This document shows positions 47,388-56,111 of a stretch of 64,000 nucleotides of DNA, piece after piece. The translations under genes were made by a program, and so were the position numbers. The stretch spans positions 154,363 to 218,362 of the forward strand of contig JAMFRP010000022.1 of NCBI GenBank assembly GCA_026224775.1, in the 5' to 3' direction. The stretch is from Bacteroidota bacterium. GTDB lineage: Bacteria; Bacteroidota; Bacteroidia; Sphingobacteriales; Sphingobacteriaceae. Position 1 is the first letter of the stretch. Every line of letters starts with the position of its first letter. The notes under the pieces are model-generated. The model saw only the letters and a program-made list of their open reading frames with translations. It made no database searches and was not told the DNA's origin.

Positions 47388-48629
47388 TTATCTCAACTTT
47401 AATGTTATAATAGTTAGTATAGCCAATAGTATGCTAATGATCCAGAAGCGGGTTACTATTTTCGCTTCGTGGAAACCTTTCTTTTGGTAATGGTGGTGCA
47501 ATGGCGCCATCAGGAACACCCTGCGTCCCTCGCCAAATCTTTTCTTGGTGAATTTGAACCATGATACCTGCATAATTACCGATACGTTTTCGATCAGGAA
47601 TACACCGCAAAGCAATGGCACCATCAACTCTTTTCTTATCATGATAGCGAAAACCGCTATTATACCGCCAATAGCCAAACTGCCTGTATCGCCCATAAAC
47701 ACTTGCGCGGGGTATGAGTTGTACCATAAGAAACCAACACAAGCACCTACAAACGCTCCTGCGAAAATCACCAGCTCGCCGGAGTTGGGTATGTACATGA
47801 TGTTTAGGTAATCGGCAATTACCGTGTTACCCGATACATAAGCCAGTATAGCCAACGTAATACCTATTATAGCCGATGTGCCCGTCGCCAAGCCGTCAAT
47901 ACCATCCGTTATGTTTGCACCATTTGATACCGCCGTTATAATCACAATTACAAAAAACAGGAATACTACTAATGAATAATGATCATATCCGGTACCAATG
48001 AAATTTAACACCTTGCCGTAATCGAACTCGTTGTTTTTGTAAAAAGGCATAGTGGTTTTGGTAGATTTAATATCCTGCGTATAAACCGGGGCGTTACCTT
48101 TTAAGTGAAAGGCTACAGGTGCATCATACTTTACAGGCAATTTTACTTCCTGGCGAATAATGATGTCGGTATTAAAATACATGGTAAAACCGATAAACAA
48201 TGCTAAACCAACCTGACCTGTAATTTTAAACCTTCCCGCTAATCCTTCTTTATTCTTTTTAAATACTTTAATATAATCATCTAAAAAACCAATAGCGCCC
48301 AGCCATAGGGTAGTTACTATCATCATAATAATGTAGATATTATCCAGCTTGGCAAATAGCAACGTTGGGATAAGTATGCCCAAAATAATAATGATACCAC
48401 CCATTGTTGGTGTACCTGCTTTTTGCATCTGGCCTTCTAAACCTAAATTTCTTACACTTTCGCCTACCTGTTTGTAGCGCAGATAGTCGATTAACCTGCG
48501 GCCATAAACCGTAGTAACAATCAGCGATACTATCACAGCCATTGCCGTGCGGAAAGTGATGTACTGGAACACCCCTCCTCCCGGAATGCTGTAATTTTTA
48601 TTTAAATAATTAAACAGATAGTATAGCAT
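47388..48629 (-). CDS. mraY: Phospho-MurNAc-pentapeptide transferase MraY
   Basis: This 413-residue protein makes lipid I from UDP-MurNAc-pentapeptide and undecaprenyl phosphate. Family marks: [14 protein letters not shown] near 72-85, [26 protein letters not shown] near 113-138, [15 protein letters not shown] near 240, [10 protein letters not shown] near 315 and the [11 protein letters not shown] block near 378. It is about 50 residues longer than E. coli MraY because of an insert at about 150-210, usual in Bacteroidota. Confidence 0.96.
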   Translation of the reverse strand: MLYYLFNYLNKNYSIPGGGVFQYITFRTAMAVIVSLIVTTVYGRRLIDYLRYKQVGESVRNLGLEGQMQKAGTPTMGGIIIILGILIPTLLFAKLDNIYIIMMIVTTLWLGAIGFLDDYIKVFKKNKEGLAGRFKITGQVGLALFIGFTMYFNTDIIIRQEVKLPVKYDAPVAFHLKGNAPVYTQDIKSTKTTMPFYKNNEFDYGKVLNFIGTGYDHYSLVVFLFFVIVIITAVSNGANITDGIDGLATGTSAIIGITLAILAYVSGNTVIADYLNIMYIPNSGELVIFAGAFVGACVGFLWYNSYPAQVFMGDTGSLAIGGIIAVFAIMIRKELMVPLLCGVFLIENVSVIMQVSWFKFTKKRFGEGRRVFLMAPLHHHYQKKGFHEAKIVTRFWIISILLAILTIITLKLR

Positions 48630-48647
48630 CTTCTTTTATTTATTGGC

Positions 48648-50111
48648 TTACAATTCCATTAATTTAAATTGGTTAACTAATTCTTCCATATCATCGAAAT
48701 GGTTTTTTACGCCATTTATTTCCTGGTATTTTTCGTGGCCTTTGCCTGCTAATAATATAATATCGCCGGGGCGGGCTAAATGGCAAGCTGTTTTGATAGC
48801 TTCTTTTCTGTCGGCTATGCTTAGCGTGTATCTTTTAAATGCCGCATCTACGCCTTCTTCCATATCTTTAATGATCTGGGCAGGGTCTTCAGTGCGGGGG
48901 TTATCCGATGTAAGGATTACTTTATCGCTCCATTCGCAGGCAACTTTAGCCATAATAGGGCGTTTGGTTTTATCTCTGTCGCCACCGCAGCCGATAACGG
49001 TTATTACTTTTTCGTTTCCTTTACGAATATCGTGGATAGTGCTTAATACATTCTGCACAGCATCGGGTGTGTGAGCGTAATCTACAATGCCAATAACTTT
49101 ATTAGCTGCTACTATATATTCAAACCTACCTTCGGCACCGGATAGCTTGCTTAGTACGGTTAACACTTTTGCCCTATCCTGATCTAACAACATCGCGGCA
49201 GCATAAACAGCTAGTAAATTGTAAGCGTTGAAAGCACCCACCATTTTAAACCACACATCTTCGTTATCAATTTGCAGCAATAGGCCACCAAACTGATTTT
49301 CTAAAATTTTGGCTTTGTAATCGGCCATATTTTTTAAGCCGTATGATTTTTTGTAGGCGATGGTATTTTGCAGCATTACATTGCCGTTCTTATCATCAAC
49401 ATTTGTTAACGCGAAGGCATTTTTAGGCAAGCCATCAAAGAATGCTTTTTTAGCTTTTAGATACTCGGCGAAGGTTTTGTGGTAATCTAAATGATCGTGT
49501 GTTAAATTGGTGAATATACCACCGGCAAATATCAAACCTTGTATACGGTGCTGGGCGATTGCGTGTGAGCTTACTTCCATAAAGCAATAATCACAACCTG
49601 CTTCTACCATCTCATCCATCAACCTGTTTAGTTCAACCTGATCGGGAGTAGTATGGGTAGATGGGATTATTTGTCCGTTGATTTGATTTTCTACGGTCGA
49701 TAACAAACCGCATTTGTAACCCAAATCACGAAATAATTGATATAATAAAGTGGCGATAGTAGTTTTACCGTTAGTGCCGGTAACGCCAACCAATTTTAAT
49801 TTCTTAGATGGATTATCGTAGAAATTAGCAGATACAATACCTAAGGCTATGGCCGAATTGGCAACCATCAAGAAGTCAACTTCACCAGCAGTATGTGCCG
49901 GAAGATCCTCGCAAATAATAGCAATAGCGCCATCTTTTATGGCTTTGTCTATATAATCATGACCATCAACTACAGTACCTTTTACAGCCACAAACAATGA
50001 ACCCGGTATTACCTTACGTGAATCAAATACTACCGCGGTGATCTCTACATCGGCACTCCCCTGTAATTCAGTGAATGCAAGCCCCTCTATTATTTCGCTC
50101 AAATACTTCAT
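48648..50111 (-). CDS. murE: UDP-MurNAc-tripeptide ligase MurE (meso-DAP type)
   Basis: This 487-residue enzyme adds meso-diaminopimelate to UDP-MurNAc-L-Ala-D-Glu. Features: VGVTGTNGKTTIATLLYQL near 110 (P-loop), NLTHDHLDYHKTFAEYL near 208, and the TSDNPRTEDP block near 405, whose DNPR motif marks meso-DAP specificity rather than lysine. It overlaps ftsI by 4 bp. Confidence 0.96.
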   Translation of the reverse strand: MKYLSEIIEGLAFTELQGSADVEITAVVFDSRKVIPGSLFVAVKGTVVDGHDYIDKAIKDGAIAIICEDLPAHTAGEVDFLMVANSAIALGIVSANFYDNPSKKLKLVGVTGTNGKTTIATLLYQLFRDLGYKCGLLSTVENQINGQIIPSTHTTPDQVELNRLMDEMVEAGCDYCFMEVSSHAIAQHRIQGLIFAGGIFTNLTHDHLDYHKTFAEYLKAKKAFFDGLPKNAFALTNVDDKNGNVMLQNTIAYKKSYGLKNMADYKAKILENQFGGLLLQIDNEDVWFKMVGAFNAYNLLAVYAAAMLLDQDRAKVLTVLSKLSGAEGRFEYIVAANKVIGIVDYAHTPDAVQNVLSTIHDIRKGNEKVITVIGCGGDRDKTKRPIMAKVACEWSDKVILTSDNPRTEDPAQIIKDMEEGVDAAFKRYTLSIADRKEAIKTACHLARPGDIILLAGKGHEKYQEINGVKNHFDDMEELVNQFKLMEL

Positions 50112-52216
50112 TGCAATTCAATTGTTATTTTTGATCCCTTAGGTATTTCACTACCCCCTGTTACTGATTGTGCAGTAACCATACCACTACCACGTGCTAT
50201 TACTTTATAGCCAGCGTTACCCAATCTGTATAAAGCATCACTTAAATCCATGCCTACTACAGATGGTACTACACCACTTTTGTAGCTCGCTTCCTGGTAA
50301 GTAATACCATTGCTGGTATCAACACCCGGCGTATTTGATGCATATAATGGTTTAACATTAAGAGCGTTGTAAACTGTGTGTAATGCTTTTGTATTTCCCT
50401 GTTTAATTGACGGTAACGTAGTATTACCAACAAAATGAACTGGCGGAGCCTGGTTAATGTCCAGATCACTTGCATAAACTCTATCGGCAATTTCTCTAAA
50501 AACCGGACCGGCAACTAAAGCAGCCAGATAAGCGCCTTGTGTTGGGTGATTGATCACCACTATCATAGAATATTTTGGGTGATTAGCCGGGAAATATCCG
50601 CAGAACGATGCCTGGTAAGTTTTATTAACGCCGTAACCTGATGAACCGTTGGCTATTTGCGCCGTACCGGTTTTACCTGCTACCGTATATAATGGGTTTT
50701 TGATGACATTTTTACCGGTACCTTCGCTAACCACGCCTTCTAATAAGCCTTTTACCTTGCTTAAGGTTTCATCAGAACATACTTTAGGGTTGATAATCCT
50801 TGCATGAAACTGCTCCACTGTATTACCCATCCGTTGTATTTCGCGTACGAATAGTGGCGCTATCATTTGGCCATTGTTGGCTACCGCATTATAAAAGGTA
50901 AGCATTTGCAAAGGCGTCATCTTTTCCTCATAACCATAAGCCATTTGCGGTAGGGTCAGTTTGCTCCAGCTTCTTGATTTTGGTGTTTTGATCAATGGCT
51001 GACCTTCTCCCGGAATTTGTAGCCCGAGCTTATCGTTCAGGTGATAGCTATAGATTTTATCGGTAAATTCCGACGGGTTAGCATTATAATTCGCATATAC
51101 AAATTTTGCCGCCGCCACGTTTGATGATTCTTCGAAAGCACGCTTTGCCGACAGCGTTTCATTATGCTCAACATCCGTAACGGTATATTTATTGTTGCCC
51201 GGTATTACATGGCTTTTACCGCCATCGCAATACATGGTTGAGCTGGTATCAATTTTATGCTGATCGAGCAGAGTCATGTAGGTTGCCAATTTGAAGGTGG
51301 AACCCGGCTCGGTAGCATCACTTATAGCATAGTTTAATTTTTCCTGGTAATCACCATCCTTAGTACGGGTAAAGTTGGCAATAGCGCGAATCTCGCCAGT
51401 AGCAACCTCCATCAAAATAACACAACCATGGTCTGCCTGGCTTTTGATCAATTCATTTTTTAAAGCTTGCTGCGCAACATCCTGAAAGTTAACATCAATG
51501 GTTGAAATAATATCAGCGCCTTGAACAGCCGGAACCTCATCTTCATCATCATTAACTGGAATCCAGGTACCGCCAGCGGTGCGCTGCATTAAGCGTTTGC
51601 CGTTTTCACCATTAATATAGTTAGAGTATGCTCCTTCAAGGCCTACCGCGTTTTTTACGTTTTCGTTTTTATAACCGATGGTACGGGCGGCCAATGTGCG
51701 GAATGGAAGTATGCGCCTGTTTTGCTCAACCACAATTAAACCACCTTTATATTTACCCAGGTTAAATAAGGGGAATTTGCGGATCAGTTTTAATTCCTGA
51801 TAAGTTACCTTACGCCTGATTAGCACATAACGTGCGCTGTCTTTACGCGCATCGCGCAGCAAACGGGAAAAACCACTCTCAGACATATCGGGATATAACT
51901 GCGAAAGCTTAAGTGCCAGCGAATCTACCTTGCCATAAAATACTTTATCTTCGGATATACCACCGGCCATCATATCCATGTGCAACTCATACTCAGGTAC
52001 TGAGGTTGCCAGTAAACTACCATCAACAGCCAAAATATTGCCACGGGCCGCCTCTACCGCTTCGTAATGCGTAGATAATTTGGCCGACATGGTTTTCCAT
52101 TTTTTACCCTGCACAAATTGCAGGCGAACAACCTGCACCATTACCGCCCCGGCTAAAATTAATATCAACCCGAATGCCAGATAAACTCTGAGTAGTATAT
52201 TACTTCTTATACTCAT
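50108..52216 (-). CDS. ftsI: Division transpeptidase FtsI (PBP3) with PASTA domain
   Basis: This 702-residue class B penicillin-binding protein cross-links septal peptidoglycan. It has one membrane segment near 8-30. The catalytic motifs are STFK (Ser306), SSN (364-366) and KTG (515-517). One PASTA domain at about 645-702 starts VVPSVVGMDLSDALYRL. It overlaps both murE and ftsL by 4 bp, so translation is probably coupled. Confidence 0.96.
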   Translation of the reverse strand: MSIRSNILLRVYLAFGLILILAGAVMVQVVRLQFVQGKKWKTMSAKLSTHYEAVEAARGNILAVDGSLLATSVPEYELHMDMMAGGISEDKVFYGKVDSLALKLSQLYPDMSESGFSRLLRDARKDSARYVLIRRKVTYQELKLIRKFPLFNLGKYKGGLIVVEQNRRILPFRTLAARTIGYKNENVKNAVGLEGAYSNYINGENGKRLMQRTAGGTWIPVNDDEDEVPAVQGADIISTIDVNFQDVAQQALKNELIKSQADHGCVILMEVATGEIRAIANFTRTKDGDYQEKLNYAISDATEPGSTFKLATYMTLLDQHKIDTSSTMYCDGGKSHVIPGNNKYTVTDVEHNETLSAKRAFEESSNVAAAKFVYANYNANPSEFTDKIYSYHLNDKLGLQIPGEGQPLIKTPKSRSWSKLTLPQMAYGYEEKMTPLQMLTFYNAVANNGQMIAPLFVREIQRMGNTVEQFHARIINPKVCSDETLSKVKGLLEGVVSEGTGKNVIKNPLYTVAGKTGTAQIANGSSGYGVNKTYQASFCGYFPANHPKYSMIVVINHPTQGAYLAALVAGPVFREIADRVYASDLDINQAPPVHFVGNTTLPSIKQGNTKALHTVYNALNVKPLYASNTPGVDTSNGITYQEASYKSGVVPSVVGMDLSDALYRLGNAGYKVIARGSGMVTAQSVTGGSEIPKGSKITIELQ

Positions 52217-52620
52217 TGCGCATCCTCCTTCACGGTTATCTTCTGCGGTGGCTGCATAGATGTTTTGATACCTAAGGTATCCGCACGTTTTTCAACCTCG
52301 GTTAAAGTGCTTTTAAAAGCCAGATCGGCTTTGGTTGATTTATAATCCCAGCTTAATTCCTTAACTTCTTTAGTGAGCTTATCTATATCGCGGATATTCT
52401 TTTCGGCCAAATGACGGTTACCAATATACACCATACCCAGCAGGGCCACATACAACACAAAAGGCAATGCTTTGGTAGCTGCCTCGGTTGTAATAAAGCC
52501 TTTGGTAAGAAACTGCGTTAAAAAATTATCGGGAATTTCCTTTACAGTCTTTTCCTCAACAACCAACTTTTTTTCGGCTTCTACCTCTTCCTGAATTTCT
52601 GTGCGTAAACGATTGTTCAT
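52213..52620 (-). CDS. ftsL: FtsL-like division protein
   Basis: This 135-residue protein has one membrane segment (about 52-72, ALPFVLYVALLGMVYIGNRHL) and a coiled-coil-like Lys/Glu-rich part after it (RDIDKLTKEVKELSWDYKST). The size, topology and position between rsmH and ftsI fit the Bacteroidota FtsL-like family, which is poorly conserved. It overlaps both neighbours by 4 bp. Confidence 0.85.
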   Translation of the reverse strand: MNNRLRTEIQEEVEAEKKLVVEEKTVKEIPDNFLTQFLTKGFITTEAATKALPFVLYVALLGMVYIGNRHLAEKNIRDIDKLTKEVKELSWDYKSTKADLAFKSTLTEVEKRADTLGIKTSMQPPQKITVKEDAQ

Positions 52621-53522
52621 TTTTTTACAGCTATCCTTAATTTCGCGCTACGTGCCCTGTTATTCAATTTTATTTCTTCTTCGGATGCTGTTATCGCGCC
52701 GCGACTCACCGCCTCTAAAGGTTTTTGATCATTACCAAAAAAATCTTTTTCTACTTCGCCGCTGAATTTGCCTTTGGCGATGAAGTTTTTTACCAGTCTG
52801 TCTTCTAATGAATGGTAAGACATTACCACCAACCTACCGCCCGATACCAAAATATCAGCAGACTGGATCAGAAAATCCTTTAATGCTTCCAGCTCCTGGT
52901 TAACTTCTATGCGCAAGGCCTGAAAAACCTGCGCGAGGTATTTATTTTCTTTCCCTTTCGGGATGCGTGCCGAGAGAGCATTCTTCAAATCAGCAATGGT
53001 AACTATCGGCGCGATCAATCGAGCCATCACAATGGTATTGGCCAGTGATTTCGCGTTTTTTATTTCACCATAAACACCAAAGATCCTGTGCAAATCAGCT
53101 TCGGAATAAGTATTTACAACATCTTTAGCACTAATGCCGGATGCCTGATTCATACGCATATCCAACTCCGCATCAAAACGAATAGAGAAACCACGTTCAG
53201 CTTGATCGAACTGGTAAGATGAAACACCCAGATCGGCCAAAATCCCATCAACAGGAACAGCGCCATGTAAACGGGTGAAGTTTTTTATGTAGCGAAAGTT
53301 TTGATCTATAAAAGTAAAGCGATCATCAGTAATTATATTCTGCTGTGCATCGACATCCTGATCAAAAGCCAACAATTGGCCATCTTCGCCCAAATGCTTC
53401 ATAATCTCGCGGGAGTGACCACCGCCACCGAAAGTTACATCTATATAAGTGCCATTGGGTTTAATATTTAAACCGTCGATACATTCGGCAAGCATTACAG
53501 GAGTATGGTAAGTGTTACTCAT
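52617..53522 (-). CDS. rsmH: 16S rRNA m4C1402 methyltransferase RsmH (MraW)
   Basis: This 301-residue protein methylates C1402 of 16S rRNA with S-adenosylmethionine. Marks are YHTPVMLAECIDGL near 5, YIDVTFGGGGHSREIM near 27-41, GILADLGVSSYQFDQAERGFSIR near 100, and LVVMSYHSLEDRLVKNF near 230. It overlaps mraZ by 8 bp and ftsL by 4 bp. Confidence 0.97.
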   Translation of the reverse strand: MSNTYHTPVMLAECIDGLNIKPNGTYIDVTFGGGGHSREIMKHLGEDGQLLAFDQDVDAQQNIITDDRFTFIDQNFRYIKNFTRLHGAVPVDGILADLGVSSYQFDQAERGFSIRFDAELDMRMNQASGISAKDVVNTYSEADLHRIFGVYGEIKNAKSLANTIVMARLIAPIVTIADLKNALSARIPKGKENKYLAQVFQALRIEVNQELEALKDFLIQSADILVSGGRLVVMSYHSLEDRLVKNFIAKGKFSGEVEKDFFGNDQKPLEAVSRGAITASEEEIKLNNRARSAKLRIAVKK

Positions 53523-53988
53523 CTTTCCCTCCTGCTTTATTGTTGCCTAAAACTTTTTGCATCAGCGGTCCGAAATTGTCGGGCTCTTCATCCATCATCT
53601 CTTTATGAACCGCCGCATCCCAAACCTCAATTTTATTGATCAGGCAAGCCAAAACAATATCGCTTTGGATACCAGCATATTCCAATAAAAATTTTGGCAA
53701 CAATACACGACCTGCAGCATCCGGACTTAACTCGGTAGCGCCACGGGTGAAATAACGAATCACTTTGATATTATCTTCTTCGTATTCATTAAGTTTGCTA
53801 AGTTCGTCCAGCTTTTTGTCCCATTGCGACTTTGTGAAAATTACTAAATGTTTTTTGGCACCAAAACCGCGGTTAATGACCAACCCTTCTGTTTCTACCT
53901 CAGGAAGTTTTTTCTTGAGGCCAGAGGGAATCATCATCCTTGATTTAGGATCCAATTTACATTCAAATTCTCCGGTCAAATACGACAT
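53515..53988 (-). CDS. mraZ: Transcriptional regulator MraZ
   Basis: This 157-residue protein has two SpoVT/AbrB-like domains. The first contains GEFECKLDPKSRMMIPSGLKKKLP (about 6-30), the second FTRGATELSPDAAGRVLLPKFLLEYAGI (about 80-107). MraZ binds tandem repeats upstream of its own gene to control the dcw operon. Matching repeats are seen at 54021-54050. Confidence 0.95.
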   Translation of the reverse strand: MSYLTGEFECKLDPKSRMMIPSGLKKKLPEVETEGLVINRGFGAKKHLVIFTKSQWDKKLDELSKLNEYEEDNIKVIRYFTRGATELSPDAAGRVLLPKFLLEYAGIQSDIVLACLINKIEVWDAAVHKEMMDEEPDNFGPLMQKVLGNNKAGGKDE

Positions 53989-54020
53989 TAGCTGACTATA
54001 GCATTAATTGTTATGTAAAA

Positions 54021-54050
54021 GTAAATACTTTTACCACTTTCTACCACTTT
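54021..54050 (-). promoter_or_regulatory. Candidate MraZ box upstream of mraZ
   Basis: On the minus strand AAAGTGGTAG (54050-54041) and AAAGTGGTAA (54040-54031) are tandem repeats with a 10-bp period, followed by the degenerate AAGTATTTAC. MraZ is known to bind 10-bp-spaced direct repeats (TGGG-type in E. coli, AAAGTG-type in Mollicutes). The site ends 33 bp upstream of the mraZ start codon. Confidence 0.65.
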
Positions 54051-54257
54051 GAAACACCAAAAGTTTTCAACATTTTCGGCTATACCTTATTTTATGATTT
54101 TCTGGCTGAAACAACTGGGTATAAGCCGGTTTGCCCGCAAGTGTTGTGGAAATAATTGACAGCGAAATGTTAGTTAAAGGTGTATAAGTTTATTTAAGCG
54201 AATAGTGAACGCCTATAAGTTGGGAAGAGCCGAAATTATTGCTCAAAAAATGGGGTA

Positions 54258-54704
54258 TTATTTAGCAATCAGGATAAAAAGACTGACAAACACAATGAAA
54301 GCCACCCTGATTAATTGAGCATTTATATAAACCCGGGAATATTTGGCAGAACGAAGCTTGTAAAGTAAATAGCCTACTACAGCCGCCAAAATAAAGAAAT
54401 CGGCAATGAGCGGATAACGGTAACTATCGATATTTACTTCGCTTATCAGGATGGTCATCACTCCTAAAGAATAGATAAAGCCTAGTACAATTGAAATGGT
54501 ATTACTGTAATTATCAGTCGGTTTGCCGATAAAATGAAATCCAAACGGGAAATATACCAGTGCCAGCAAGATGCAGAATATCTCCAGAAAAAAGAATGAC
54601 TGAAAACCGAACGCATACCTTACAATAGTTGATACCACTACCGAAAGGATAAGCACGATCTCAACAAAATGCATTTTTTTTACCGAACTTGATACCTGAG
54701 CCAT
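54258..54704 (-). CDS. Small multi-pass membrane protein of unknown function
   Basis: This 148-residue protein has about five hydrophobic segments (near 12-30, 35-53, 66-86, 96-113 and 130-148) with few charged residues. No family was recognised. It lies between the mraZ region and a divergent thioredoxin-like gene. A role in the cell envelope is likely, but nothing more can be said. Confidence 0.7.
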   Translation of the reverse strand: MAQVSSSVKKMHFVEIVLILSVVVSTIVRYAFGFQSFFFLEIFCILLALVYFPFGFHFIGKPTDNYSNTISIVLGFIYSLGVMTILISEVNIDSYRYPLIADFFILAAVVGYLLYKLRSAKYSRVYINAQLIRVAFIVFVSLFILIAK

Positions 54705-54827
54705 AGGATTAATTGCTTTTTTAAAGCAATTGAATAACTATGCAGCGGCAGGAATTGTTTTTAGATTTATACCGAATAAGTATTGCGATTACCGGTGATA
54801 AATGTATTTTTACATAATAGATTGACC

Positions 54828-55394
54828 ATGAAAACATTATTTACTTTAATGCTGGTGCTGTTAAGCTTTGGAAGCTTTGCACAAAACACTCCCGACTCTT
54901 CGACCACTGTATTAAATGCGGCTTATGCAAAAGCGCAAAGTGAACATAAGAATGTGATCCTGATGTTTCATGCTTCGTGGTGCGGCTGGTGCAAAAAAAT
55001 GGAGGCTTCTATTAATGACCCTGATTGCAAAAAATCATTTGATGATAATTACATTATAGTTTATCTGGATATTTTAGAGCGTCCCGGCAAGGAAAACCTT
55101 GAAAACCCAGGCGGCACTGATGTGATGAAAAGCTTTAATGGCGATCCTAATGGCGGTATACCATTTTGGGTGATATTAGACCCAAGCGGCAAGGCTTTTG
55201 GTAACTCGTACAAACCACCGGTTGGCAGCAACGTTGGAACCGCTAAAGATAATGTTGGCTGCCCGGCCGAAGCTGATGAAGTGGCTTATTTTGTAAGTCT
55301 GCTAAAATCATCGTCAAAACTTAATGATGAGCAATTGGCCGCTATTAAGAATCGTTTCCTGAAAAATAAACCCGCCAGTAGTAACGCTAATTAA
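54828..55394 (+). CDS. Exported thioredoxin-like protein
   Basis: ATG 54828 gives a standard signal peptide (MKTLFTLMLVLLSFGSFAQ) and 188 residues; the earlier frame from 54783 is less likely. The thioredoxin motif is Trp-Cys-Gly-Trp-Cys (Cys52 and Cys55) followed by KKMEASI, with a GGIPFWVILDPSGK block containing the cis-Pro near 115. Probably a periplasmic disulfide reductase or isomerase. Confidence 0.88.
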   Translation: MKTLFTLMLVLLSFGSFAQNTPDSSTTVLNAAYAKAQSEHKNVILMFHASWCGWCKKMEASINDPDCKKSFDDNYIIVYLDILERPGKENLENPGGTDVMKSFNGDPNGGIPFWVILDPSGKAFGNSYKPPVGSNVGTAKDNVGCPAEADEVAYFVSLLKSSSKLNDEQLAAIKNRFLKNKPASSNAN

Positions 55395-55395
55395 G

Positions 55396-55743
55396 CTAAT
55401 TATAAAATCCGATAGCGGTTTTTAAGATTGCATTGATAGTTTCTTTGGGTAGATCTTGTGTGGGATCGATCAAAAGGATTTTCATTCTTGATCTGTTTTC
55501 GATGATTAGTTTGGGATGATCCATCTTGTTTCCGTTAACAATACCCAGATAAGGTAATCCATTCTTTTTGTGAACCCACAGGTAGCAAAACATTTTATCC
55601 TTGTAGCAATAGAACGGCATTTTGTATTTCCATGCTTCGGTTATATACTGATCTTGCTTTGGGATGTGATCTCTTAAGAATAATAAACAGCTTTTTACAG
55701 GTTCTTCTTTATTATCGAAAAAGGTGTCTATCTCTCTGAGCAT
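55396..55743 (-). CDS. DUF1801 domain protein
   Basis: This 115-residue cytoplasmic protein matches DUF1801, with LLFLRDHIPKQDQYITEAWKYKMPFYCYKDKMFCYLWVHK (given by its ends, about 20-60) and GLPYLGIVNGNKM near 63. The fold binds small ligands; no function is established. It converges with the thioredoxin-like gene, with one base between the stops. Confidence 0.82.
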   Translation of the reverse strand: MLREIDTFFDNKEEPVKSCLLFLRDHIPKQDQYITEAWKYKMPFYCYKDKMFCYLWVHKKNGLPYLGIVNGNKMDHPKLIIENRSRMKILLIDPTQDLPKETINAILKTAIGFYN

Positions 55744-55770
55744 ATAATGATAGGTGTAGTAAATTTGGGC

Positions 55771-55893
55771 TAAAAGCCAATCGTTCTTATTTTGTTAACC
55801 GCCCCATAAATGGGACGGCAATGATTTATTTTCATTGCCGTTGGCTTTAGCCAACGGATTATAATTATCAGAGTTGATGGCTTTAGCCAAAAT
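55771..55893. repeat. Palindromic repeat cluster, family 2
   Basis: Contains GTCCCATAAATGGGAC-like (55802-55818), TTGGCTTTAGCCAA (55841-55854) and TGGCTTTAGCCAA (55878-55890) palindromes. The same words recur at 61141-61281. The gap between the DUF1801 gene and the small gene at 55913 is mostly this cluster. Confidence 0.85.
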
Positions 55894-55912
55894 TCTAAAA
55901 TAGCTAAATGTA

Positions 55913-56092
55913 TTAAATCAATCCCACTTGCTTTAAAATTGGATTAATATTTTCATCGGTAAGCTCAACCTGTTTAAGAATAGAAATGGCTGCATACACA
56001 TCTTTTTCTTCTACGGACTTATCAAATTTATTCATTAAGCCACTAATCCACAGACGTTCATTTACTGTTGTTCCTTTATATTTATCATCCAT
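55913..56092 (-). CDS. Small conserved-looking protein of unknown function
   Basis: ATG 56092 (MDDKYKGTTVNERLW) gives 59 residues; the frame extends to 56107. It has no signal or membrane segment. The NERLWISGLMNKFDKSVEEKDV and ELTDENINPILKQVGLI blocks form short helices and recall a small family seen next to diverse genes in Bacteroidota. Function is unknown. Confidence 0.6.
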   Translation of the reverse strand: MDDKYKGTTVNERLWISGLMNKFDKSVEEKDVYAAISILKQVELTDENINPILKQVGLI

Positions 56093-56111
56093 AATTAATC
56101 TGAACAAAATT

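Noticed and set aside
48643..49074. Open frame of 143 codons on the plus strand opposite murE
   Set aside because: It is the antisense of murE and shows no features of its own.
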